Positions 6,876 to 13,315 of a DNA stretch of 14,059 nucleotides are shown here, piece after piece. The notes under the pieces are model-generated. The model ran no database searches and was not told the origin of the DNA. It was given only the letters and a program-made list of their open reading frames with translations. Numbering within the stretch: the first letter of the stretch is position 1; each line of letters opens with the position of its first letter. A program made the position numbers and the translations under genes. The stretch spans positions 1 to 14,059 of the forward strand of contig CALFYR010000666.1 in the NCBI GenBank assembly GCA_937954195.1, given 5' to 3'. The DNA is from an uncultured Dehalococcoidia bacterium (GTDB taxonomy: Bacteria > Chloroflexota > Dehalococcoidia > Tepidiformales > Tepidiformaceae).

Positions 6876-7355
6876 CTACTTTTTGGCGAGCCGCTGGGAT
6901 TTCGAAGGCTCACCTTTCAGCTTGGCGCTGTATTCCTCATGCGGCGGTACTTCTTCGCCGACGACGTAGAGGAAGTAGTAGCAGCCGAAGTTGCCCAGGT
7001 GTTTGCAGCGCTTCTGGAGGTCCTTGAGTTGGGAATCGAAGGGCCGTTTCGCCTCCAGGTACTTCGCGAAGGAGCCGAACTCGCGCTCTATCTCCAGGAA
7101 CGCCTGCGCGTTGTGGATGGTCGATTCGACCTTGCGCATGTTGCGGATGATGCGGGTATCGGCCATGAGACGGTCGATATCCGCCGGGGTGTAGGCAGCG
7201 ACCTTCTCGGGATCGAAGTGGTCGAACGCTTCCTGGAAGCCGGGCCACTTGTTTTCGATGACCTTCCAGTTCATGCCCGCCTCAAAGACGGCCTTGGAGA
7301 GGACTTCGAGGTAGTCGGCAAGCCTGGTCGGTTTGATCTGGACGGGAGCTTCCAT
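6876..7355 (-). CDS. DNA-3-methyladenine glycosylase I (Tag)-like protein, divergent and possibly not a glycosylase
   Basis: 159 residues. Residues 15-100 follow E. coli Tag closely: FEAGMNWKVIENKW aligns with QQAGLSWITVLKKR, and FDPEKVAAYTPADIDRLMADTRIIRNMRKVESTIHNA aligns with its helix-hairpin-helix region (quoted here only as an alignment guide). Trp30 matches Trp46 of the 3-methyladenine pocket. Glu38 of Tag, which contacts the base, aligns with Ala22 here. The N-terminal CGWV segment and the C-terminal His/Cys zinc ligands of Tag are absent. The C-terminus after about 140 is Lys-rich. A related HhH fold is well supported; base-excision activity is doubtful. Start: ATG at 7355 with AGGTG seven bases upstream. 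It appears to be the first gene of a minus-strand operon with the GGDEF-EAL and SDR genes, and is divergent from the MFS gene. Confidence 0.75.
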   Translation of the reverse strand: MEAPVQIKPTRLADYLEVLSKAVFEAGMNWKVIENKWPGFQEAFDHFDPEKVAAYTPADIDRLMADTRIIRNMRKVESTIHNAQAFLEIEREFGSFAKYLEAKRPFDSQLKDLQKRCKHLGNFGCYYFLYVVGEEVPPHEEYSAKLKGEPSKSQRLAKK

Positions 7356-7468
7356 ATGGCGGCACCTGCGCGAGCGTTAGGTGGTGCAACTGTAGCGCGG
7401 CGGCGGCACATTTCCTATGAACCAGCTATGAGGCCCCGCTACCGGTCGTTTGTTCCCGGGGTGCGGCG

Positions 7469-7474
7469 TACGCT
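7469..7474 (+). promoter_or_regulatory. Candidate -10 element of the MFS gene
   Basis: TACGCT lies six bases before the GTG at 7481, the same spacing as TATACT before dnaE2. This suggests transcription starts at the start codon. The only Shine-Dalgarno-like bases (GGAG, 7476-7479) are one base from the GTG, too close for normal use. Confidence 0.35.
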
Positions 7475-7480
7475 CGGAGC

Positions 7481-8722
7481 GTGAGCGCGGTCGAATCTGC
7501 GGCGCCGCTACTCGGCAGGTACCCGTATCCGCTGGGGGTGGCCATCTTCCTGGTGCAGGTAGCGGTTGGCATCCTGCTCTTCGCGACATTCCAGGAATGG
7601 GTGCCCACGGCGCTGGGGACGAGCGATGCGTGGGGCGGCTATCTCCTGGCGGCGTACGGCGGAGCGCGCTTCATCTTCGAAACGCCAACCGGCGCGATTT
7701 CGGACCGGATTGAGCGGCGCTTCGGGCTCCTCGCGGGCTTCGTACTGATGATCCCGGCGATCGGGCTCATGATGTTCGTGCGGAACGAGTACGCGTTTCT
7801 CGCGTTCGCGGCCCAACTTGGGTTTGCTACAGCGTTCCTCTGGCCAGCGGCCTATGCGATTAGCGCCGACCTGTACCCGCCGGACCGGCGGGGGAAAGTC
7901 ATCGGGTTCCTGAACCTCGCCCAGCTCCTGGGATTCGGGGTAGGAGCGCTCACGGGAGCGTTCCTGGTAACCGGCGAAGGCTGGTGGCAGTTCCTCGCCG
8001 CGCTGGTGGCGGTCGTCCTCGCGTTTGGCGCTGCCCTCCGCGGTATCCCCGCGTACCGCGGAGGGCGCATCCTGATGCCGCCCTCCGACGAGGTGCGTCC
8101 GCCGTTGCGGAGCATCGCTTCTCCGCGGCTGGCGTTCCTGAGCGTCATCATCCTCGGGGCCAGCGTAGGGCTGGCGATGGTGGTGCCGGTCATCCGTCCA
8201 TATGGCGCGAACGTGCTGGACGTTTCGTTCACGACGCTGACGATTGCGCTCATCCCGGCCATCGCCGTCGGCGTCCTGCTGTTCGTTCCGGCGGGCGACA
8301 TCGCCGACAGGTACGGGCGGTGGAGGCCGTTCTTCGCCGGTCAGGTGCTGATCATGGCGGGGCTGCTGGTGCTCGCCGGGACGGCGAACCTGTGGGTTGC
8401 AGTCGTGGCAGCGATGGTGGTGTTCGGCGGGAATGTGCTGACGGTGCCAGCCTGGAACGCCGCGATCATGGACCTGGCGCCGGAAAGTCATCGCGGGACC
8501 CTTATCGGGCTTTCCGTGGCATTGAGCGGGCTGGGACTCGCGGTGGGGCCGGCAGTGGGCGGGTTCATCAGTGGTGAGTGGGGCTCGCCCGCGGCGTTCC
8601 GGGCAGCCGCCATGGTTTGCGCCTGTACCTCGCTCGCTGTTGTCGCGTACGCGCGCCGGTACGGGAGCCGCCCTCCGGAGATCAGCCCGGTGGCGATTGA
8701 ACGGACGGCACAGCGACGATGA
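7481..8722 (+). CDS. Major facilitator superfamily (MFS) transporter
   Basis: 413 residues with about twelve hydrophobic segments, the usual MFS size. Motif A occurs after TM2 (GAISDRIERRFG, 71-82), and a second copy appears in the C-terminal half (GDIADRYGRWRP, 272-283), reflecting the internal duplication. LYPPDRRGKVIG (131-142) and APESHRGTLIG (333-343) are the paired loops after TM4 and TM10. The central cytoplasmic loop is at about 188-215. It is an inner-membrane secondary transporter, most like drug or small-molecule exporters; the substrate is unknown. The GTG at 7481 is the only start near the expected N-terminus, and the leader is very short or missing. The 3' end overlaps the convergent nitrilase gene by 41 bases. 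A long inverted repeat is embedded in the central-loop codons. Confidence 0.9.
   Translation: MSAVESAAPLLGRYPYPLGVAIFLVQVAVGILLFATFQEWVPTALGTSDAWGGYLLAAYGGARFIFETPTGAISDRIERRFGLLAGFVLMIPAIGLMMFVRNEYAFLAFAAQLGFATAFLWPAAYAISADLYPPDRRGKVIGFLNLAQLLGFGVGALTGAFLVTGEGWWQFLAALVAVVLAFGAALRGIPAYRGGRILMPPSDEVRPPLRSIASPRLAFLSVIILGASVGLAMVVPVIRPYGANVLDVSFTTLTIALIPAIAVGVLLFVPAGDIADRYGRWRPFFAGQVLIMAGLLVLAGTANLWVAVVAAMVVFGGNVLTVPAWNAAIMDLAPESHRGTLIGLSVALSGLGLAVGPAVGGFISGEWGSPAAFRAAAMVCACTSLAVVAYARRYGSRPPEISPVAIERTAQRR
8033..8066. repeat. Perfect 13-bp inverted repeat inside the MFS gene
   Basis: GCCCTCCGCGGTA (8033-8045) and TACCGCGGAGGGC (8054-8066) are exact reverse complements around an 8-base loop (TCCCCGCG). 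It encodes the start of the central cytoplasmic loop (residues about 185-195). A weaker, imperfect inverted repeat follows directly (GAGGGCGCAT against ATGCCGCCCTC, about 8061-8087). Confidence 0.85.
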
Positions 8723-9491
8723 GCATGCCTTCGGACCAGTCGGCGGTTTCGGCAAGGCACGAGCCATCCGGGCCGAACAGGTAGCCCCCGCCGGGGAAGT
8801 CCTCATCCAGGGTGCGGCCGGCCTGGGTGGCCACCGCGATATGGACGCCGAGTTCGCGAGCGTACCCACCGAGCTGCTGATGGCATTCGCCCCGCCACCA
8901 CTGCCACCCGGTTTCCCAATTGCGATCGTGTTGCTCGCCGTAGAGCCCGGGAGCAGCCGCTTCCAGGATGACCCGTGCGCCAAGGGCGGCGCAGTCGCTG
9001 AAGACCTTGGGCTTGTAGATGTCAGCGCAGACCGAGATGCCGAACCGGGTACCGGCGTGATCGAAGACGCAGGGCTCGCGGCCGGCATCGAACCAGGGCG
9101 CCTCGTCTTCGGCGATGTTGCGCTTGCGGTAGACGCCGATGATGGCACCGTCGCGCGCGACAATCTGTGTGATGAACGGTTTTCCGCCGGGGTTGGCTTC
9201 GATGATGCCCGCGACGACCGCAGCCGGTCGCCCTCGAGTCATCGAGAGAAACCGCGCAACGGTGGCGCCATCTACCGAGAGAATCGCACCGGGCATGCGG
9301 GTCGGGTCGGCATAGCCAGTGATGCTCATCTCAGGGAAGAGCACGACATCGGCGCCTTCTGTCTCGGCATCATCCAGGTGGCGGTCGATAGCCCGGAGGT
9401 TCTCGGGGATGGCGGCCTTTTCGCACCGCATTTGGACGAGCGCGATGCGAACCGGGTTCGCAGAGTTCACGGCGTTATCGTACGCTCGCAC
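8682..9491 (-). CDS. Carbon-nitrogen hydrolase (nitrilase superfamily)
   Basis: 269 residues from GTG at 9491. The Glu-Lys-Cys triad of the superfamily is present: Glu54 in LFPEMSITGY, Lys123 in GVYRKRNI, and Cys155 in FGISVCADIYKP. The enzyme should cleave a C-N bond in a nitrile, amide, ureide or carbamoyl substrate in the cytoplasm. The subfamily is not evident, though the Cys context ISVCAD suggests an amidase rather than a true nitrilase. The start is uncertain. GTG at 9491 has GGAG almost touching it. GTG at 9470 (codon 8) is just before the conserved core (NPVRIALVQMR) and has TACGAT six bases upstream, which would suit a leaderless start. The gene is divergent from the alpha/beta hydrolase and its 3' end overlaps the MFS gene by 41 bases. 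Confidence 0.9.
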   Translation of the reverse strand: MRAYDNAVNSANPVRIALVQMRCEKAAIPENLRAIDRHLDDAETEGADVVLFPEMSITGYADPTRMPGAILSVDGATVARFLSMTRGRPAAVVAGIIEANPGGKPFITQIVARDGAIIGVYRKRNIAEDEAPWFDAGREPCVFDHAGTRFGISVCADIYKPKVFSDCAALGARVILEAAAPGLYGEQHDRNWETGWQWWRGECHQQLGGYARELGVHIAVATQAGRTLDEDFPGGGYLFGPDGSCLAETADWSEGMLIVAVPSVQSPPG

Positions 9492-9520
9492 GCTCCAGAA
9501 CTACTCCCAGGGGATCAGCG

Positions 9521-10429
9521 ATGGCGAGTACCGAATTTCAGCAGCTACTGAACGTGATGAAGGCCCAGCCGATGGTCCTGGATTCTCCGGATTTGCAGCA
9601 GATGCGCGCCAACATGGAGGCGTTCGCGGCGATGGCCCAGCCTCCGGCGGACGTGGCATGCACGCCGGTGAATGCGGGCGACGTCCCGGCCGAATGGGTG
9701 GAGGCGCCGGGTGCGGCCGGCAGGGCAATCCTCTACCTGCATGGCGGCGGGTACGTCATCGGATCGATTGCGACGCACCGGGAACTTGCGGGCCGGCTTT
9801 CGCGTGCGAGCGGAGCGCGTGTGCTGGTGGCCGGATACCGGCTGGGGCCAGAGCATCCGTTCCCGGCGGCGATTGACGACGCGGTGGCGTGTTACCGCTG
9901 GCTGCGGTCGCAGGGATTCGCGGCCGGGGGCATCGCCATCGCTGGCGATTCGGCAGGCGGTGGACTGACGATGGCGACCCTGCTCGCGCTTCGAGAGGCG
10001 GGCGACGAGCTGCCGGCCGGCGCTGTTTGCCTTTCGCCATGGGTGGACCTTGAACAGTCCGGCGCTTCGATGACCGAACGTGACGCGCTGGACCCGATGG
10101 TCCACAAGGACACGCTGGATGAGATGGCTCGGATGTACCTGGACGGCGCTGACGCGAGCCAGCCGCTGGCCTCACCGATCAACGGTGACTTGCGCGGGCT
10201 ACCGCCGCTGCTCATCCAGGTCGGGACGGCGGAAACGCTTTATGACGACTCGGTAAGACTGGCCGAACGGGCACGAGCCGCCGGCGTTCAGGTGGAGTTC
10301 GAGCCGTGGGAAGACATGATCCACGTGTTCCAGTCGTTCTCGATGTTGCCTGAGGCTACTCGGGCGGTCGCGCGCATTGGCGAGTTCGTCGCAACCCATG
10401 TGGCTGCCGCGGAGCCGGCTTCCGCGTAG
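9521..10429 (+). CDS. Alpha/beta hydrolase, hormone-sensitive-lipase family (carboxylesterase type IV)
   Basis: 302 residues. The oxyanion motif HGGGY (74-78) and nucleophile elbow GDSAGG with Ser144 define the HSL family, and His268 (MIHVF) completes the triad. The acid is either Glu238 or Asp242 in AETLYDDS: by spacing to the histidine (30 residues in the archaeal esterase AFEST), Glu238 takes the usual Asp position. There is no signal peptide, so it is cytoplasmic, acting on short-chain or medium-chain esters. Residues 1-60 form the cap region. Start: ATG at 9521 with AGGGG seven bases upstream. It is followed 66 bases later by a kinase-like gene on the same strand, and is divergent from the nitrilase. 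Confidence 0.92.
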   Translation: MASTEFQQLLNVMKAQPMVLDSPDLQQMRANMEAFAAMAQPPADVACTPVNAGDVPAEWVEAPGAAGRAILYLHGGGYVIGSIATHRELAGRLSRASGARVLVAGYRLGPEHPFPAAIDDAVACYRWLRSQGFAAGGIAIAGDSAGGGLTMATLLALREAGDELPAGAVCLSPWVDLEQSGASMTERDALDPMVHKDTLDEMARMYLDGADASQPLASPINGDLRGLPPLLIQVGTAETLYDDSVRLAERARAAGVQVEFEPWEDMIHVFQSFSMLPEATRAVARIGEFVATHVAAAEPASA

Positions 10430-10495
10430 CGGACGGTGGTCCACACTGGCCGGGGGAACGAGGGGCCATTCCACGGGACGGAGGAGCTTCCCGAA

Positions 10496-11338
10496 ATGGC
10501 TGATATAGAGACTATTCCCGAACCACTGTTGCCGCTGGAGCGGCTCGGATCGGGCCGTGCGGCGGAGGTCTTCACCTGGTCGCCCGGCGTGGTGGTGAAA
10601 CTGGCGCGGGACCCGCAGTTCGCCAATGGCTTGCGCCTCGAGGCGGCGGGCCTCGCGGCGGCCGCAGGAGCGGGCGTGTCCGTACCCAAACCGCTGGGGT
10701 TTGTGGAACACGAGGGACGAACCGGGCTGCTGATGGAGCGGATCGACGGTGACGACTTGCTTTCGGCGATGGAAAAACGGCCATGGCAGGTCTGGAAGTT
10801 GTCATCACTGACAGGGCGGCTTCATGCCGAGCTGGCGAAGACAGTGGCACCGGAAGGGGCCCATGACGTCTACGAGGAAGCGTTGCGGATGGTTCGGGAG
10901 GGGGAGCATGTGCCCGATGCGGCCCGCGAGCGGCTGCTTACCATCCTCGCGGCTGTCGCGCCGGGCGACCGCCTGTGCCACCGGGACTTCCACCCGGGGA
11001 ACGTCATGCTTACGCCGGACGGGCCGGTGGTCATCGACTTCCCGAACGTGGCCCGCGGGCCGGCGGTGGCTGACCATGCGAACACCTGGGTGCTGCTGGC
11101 GGCGGGCTCGGCGCCACCCGACACCCCGGTCTTCGGCCGGATACTGATCAAGTTGTTCCGGAAGGTGGCCCTTGCGGCCTACATGCGCGCCTACCGCTCC
11201 GAAGTGCCATACGAGGCTGACGAACTCCGGCGCTGGAAGGCAATTTCCGTGGCGGCCCGGCTGCAACAGGGCATTCCCGAGGATCGGGAGACGCTACTGC
11301 GGATGCTGAGCCGGACGCTGCGGGAGGCGGGCGTCTAG
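10496..11338 (+). CDS. APH-family phosphotransferase (aminoglycoside phosphotransferase / small-molecule kinase fold)
   Basis: 280 residues from ATG at 10496, chosen because GGAGGAG lies nine bases upstream. An in-frame GTG at 10436 would add 20 residues unlike the family. Kinase elements in order: glycine-rich loop LGSGRAAEVF (17-26), Lys35 in VVVKLA, Glu49, the catalytic loop CHRDFHPGNV (Asp164, Asn169) and the metal-binding IDFPN (Asp181). This is a eukaryotic-kinase-like fold acting on a small molecule with ATP. The HRDFHPGN form (Arg for the more usual Gly) is a mild deviation. The substrate is unknown, and antibiotic resistance is not implied. It probably shares a transcript with the esterase upstream. 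Its stop TAG overlaps the stop of the convergent ABC ATPase in the shared sequence CTAG (11335-11338). Confidence 0.88.
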   Translation: MADIETIPEPLLPLERLGSGRAAEVFTWSPGVVVKLARDPQFANGLRLEAAGLAAAAGAGVSVPKPLGFVEHEGRTGLLMERIDGDDLLSAMEKRPWQVWKLSSLTGRLHAELAKTVAPEGAHDVYEEALRMVREGEHVPDAARERLLTILAAVAPGDRLCHRDFHPGNVMLTPDGPVVIDFPNVARGPAVADHANTWVLLAAGSAPPDTPVFGRILIKLFRKVALAAYMRAYRSEVPYEADELRRWKAISVAARLQQGIPEDRETLLRMLSRTLREAGV

Positions 11339-12381
11339 TCCCTGTCGGGGCGGGCCCAGCGAGAGAGGTCGGAAGGCTCTTCGGTCGAGGGTGACGGCGA
11401 ATCTTCGCGGGCGGGGGTGTCTTCGGTTTCCGGTTCGGTTTCTGCCTCGGCGACGGACTGGCGCGCCGAGCGTTGAGGGGCGCGGCGGAATCCGCTCAGC
11501 TCGGCGAGTTCCTCGGCGCCTCCGGCCTCGGGCACCACCGGCTTTCGCTCGACGCGCTCGGAGGCCGGCCGGAACTGTGACAGGTCAGCCCCGATGAGAG
11601 AGGAGAGCGCGGGCTGCTCTTCCATCCCGCCGGCCGCCGGCTGCGGCGCGGCGAAGGGGCTGCGTTCACGGGCGCGGATACGGTCGTAGACCTCCCGCTT
11701 CTCGCCGGTGACCAGGTGGCCATCGGCGAGTTCCTCCACACGGGCGGCCATCTCCATCACCAGCCGGTCGTGGGTACAGGTGACGATGGTGATGCCTTCG
11801 GCCTTCGCGAGATCCCGGAGGAGGGTGAAGACTGCGGTGGCCGTCGCCGAGTCCAGTTCGCCAGTTGGCTCGTCTGCGAGGATGAGGGACGGCGACGTGG
11901 CGAGTGCGCGGGCAATAGCAACGCGCTGTTGTTCACCGCCAGAGAGTTCGTAGGGGCGGTGATCGGCGCGACGGCCCAGACCCACGAACGAGAGCGCCTC
12001 GCGGACCATTTTCGAGCGGGCGGCATAACCGACGCCGGCAATGCGGAGCGGAAGCTCGACGTTTTCGCGGGCGGAGAGAAGCGGCAGCAGGCCGAACGAC
12101 TGGAAGATGAAGCCCAGCTTATGGCGGCGGAGGTTGTCGAGTTGCTTCTCGCTCATCTGATCGACCCGCTCGCCATCGATGGCGATTTCGCCTTCGGACG
12201 GTCTATCGAGACCGGCCATCAGGTTCAGCAGGGTTGTCTTGCCCGAACCTGAGCGGCCGACGAGCGCGAGGAATTCGCCGGGAGCGACCGAAAGCGAAAT
12301 GTCGCGGACGGCCCATACTTCTTCGGCGCCGACCTTGAAGCGGCGGGAGACGTTGCGGACTTCGATGGAAGACCCTGCCAT
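11335..12381 (-). CDS. ABC transporter ATPase, MacB/LolD type, with long disordered C-terminal tail
   Basis: 348 residues. The ATPase domain covers 1-230: Walker A GRSGSGKT (42-49), Q-loop Gln94, signature LSGGEQ (146-151), Walker B LILADE (166-171), and H-loop His204. ENVELPLRIAGV is typical of LolD/MacB ATPases, which energise FtsX-fold permeases by mechanotransmission rather than a classical channel. Residues about 240-348 are low-complexity (Glu, Pro, Ser, Ala, Arg), predicted disordered by composition, and have no equivalent in LolD (about 230 residues). The ATG at 12381 overlaps the TGA of the upstream ATPase gene by one base (TGATG), so translation is probably coupled. It is the last gene of the ABC operon in view. 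Confidence 0.92.
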   Translation of the reverse strand: MAGSSIEVRNVSRRFKVGAEEVWAVRDISLSVAPGEFLALVGRSGSGKTTLLNLMAGLDRPSEGEIAIDGERVDQMSEKQLDNLRRHKLGFIFQSFGLLPLLSARENVELPLRIAGVGYAARSKMVREALSFVGLGRRADHRPYELSGGEQQRVAIARALATSPSLILADEPTGELDSATATAVFTLLRDLAKAEGITIVTCTHDRLVMEMAARVEELADGHLVTGEKREVYDRIRARERSPFAAPQPAAGGMEEQPALSSLIGADLSQFRPASERVERKPVVPEAGGAEELAELSGFRRAPQRSARQSVAEAETEPETEDTPAREDSPSPSTEEPSDLSRWARPDRD

Positions 12382-13271
12382 CAGCGCTCCCTCACGCGGT
12401 GCCCGCCATCGGGGAGCACTTCGATGCGGCCCTCGCCCAGCAGCACGCGGACACGTTCGTGGATGTCGAGACGGTCCAGGAATTCCTTCGGGACCTGCAG
12501 GCGGCCCGCAGCATCGACGAGGACGTATTCCTCGTGCTGGACCTTCGTTTCGACACCTTCGAAGCGCACCGTGCGGATGATTTCCGTGCTCGTGCGGCCG
12601 TCGCGGATGGCGACCACGCGGTCGACCCGGGCGGCGATATCGGGGTCGTGGGTCACGATGATGATGGTGGTGCCGAGTTCCTTGTTGAGGTTGCGGAAGA
12701 CCTCGTAGACGGTATCGGCGCCAACGGAATCGAGTTCACCGGTGGGTTCGTCGGCGAGCAGAAGTGGTGGCCGGTTCGCGAGGGCCACGGCGATGGAGAC
12801 GCGCTGTTGTTCGCCGCCGGAGAGCATTTCCGGCCGGTGGTGCTTGCGATGGCCGAGGAGGACGAGCTCAAGCAGTTCGGTGGCGCGTTTGCGGGCTTCG
12901 GCCGCGGGGACGCCATCGAGCACGAGCGGGACTTCGACGTTCTGGACCGCATCCAGGTAGGGCACGAGGTTGCGGCCGGTCTGCTGCCAGATGAACCCGA
13001 CACTCTTCCGGCGGTAGCGAACCATGTCGGACGTGGACATAGCGAGGAGGTCCTCGCCACCGACGAAGCAGCGGCCGGCCGAGGGCGTATCCAGCCCGGC
13101 GAGGATGTTCAAGAGCGTGGACTTGCCGGAGCCGGATGCGCCGACGATGGCCATGAACTCGCCGTGGCGCACCTTCAGGTCCAGCCCGCGCAGGGCGACC
13201 ACTTCCAGGTTGGCGGCCTTGTAGATCTTGAAGAGGTCTTCGCAGCGGATGTAGAGGTCTTCGTCGGTCAC
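12381..13271 (-). CDS. ABC transporter ATPase, MacB/LolD type, with C-terminal AbrB-like domain
   Basis: 296 residues from GTG at 13271, with GGGGG four bases upstream. A longer frame from 13439 would overlap the permease gene and adds residues unlike any ATPase. Walker A GASGSGKS (44-51), Q-loop within FIWQQTGRN (Gln96 or Gln97), signature LSGGEQ (150-155), Walker B LLLADE (170-175) and His208 are all intact, so it should hydrolyse ATP at the inner face of the membrane. After about residue 235 the protein continues into a segment (247-288, [21 protein letters not shown], then RVRVLL and RIEVLP) that resembles the SpoVT/AbrB swapped-hairpin fold (GRLQVPKE is its core). It lies 44 bases after the permease stop and overlaps the next ATPase gene by one base. 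Two ATPase genes with one permease suggest a heterodimeric motor or two alternative partners. Confidence 0.9.
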   Translation of the reverse strand: MTDEDLYIRCEDLFKIYKAANLEVVALRGLDLKVRHGEFMAIVGASGSGKSTLLNILAGLDTPSAGRCFVGGEDLLAMSTSDMVRYRRKSVGFIWQQTGRNLVPYLDAVQNVEVPLVLDGVPAAEARKRATELLELVLLGHRKHHRPEMLSGGEQQRVSIAVALANRPPLLLADEPTGELDSVGADTVYEVFRNLNKELGTTIIIVTHDPDIAARVDRVVAIRDGRTSTEIIRTVRFEGVETKVQHEEYVLVDAAGRLQVPKEFLDRLDIHERVRVLLGEGRIEVLPDGGHRVRER

Positions 13272-13315
13272 GCAGCCCCCAATCGTTCGTTCGCAATGAG
13301 CCTGGTTGCCGTCAC

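Noticed and set aside
7508..9163. Minus-strand open frame of 551 codons
   Set aside because: Spans both the MFS and nitrilase genes in another frame; its Arg/Pro-rich composition has no recognisable domain.
10436..10495. Upstream GTG start for the phosphotransferase
   Set aside because: The added residues are not kinase-like, and ATG at 10496 has a well-spaced GGAGGAG.
10496..11338. Aminoglycoside resistance gene
   Set aside because: Only the general APH fold is visible. Many such proteins act on other small molecules, and no resistance context surrounds it.
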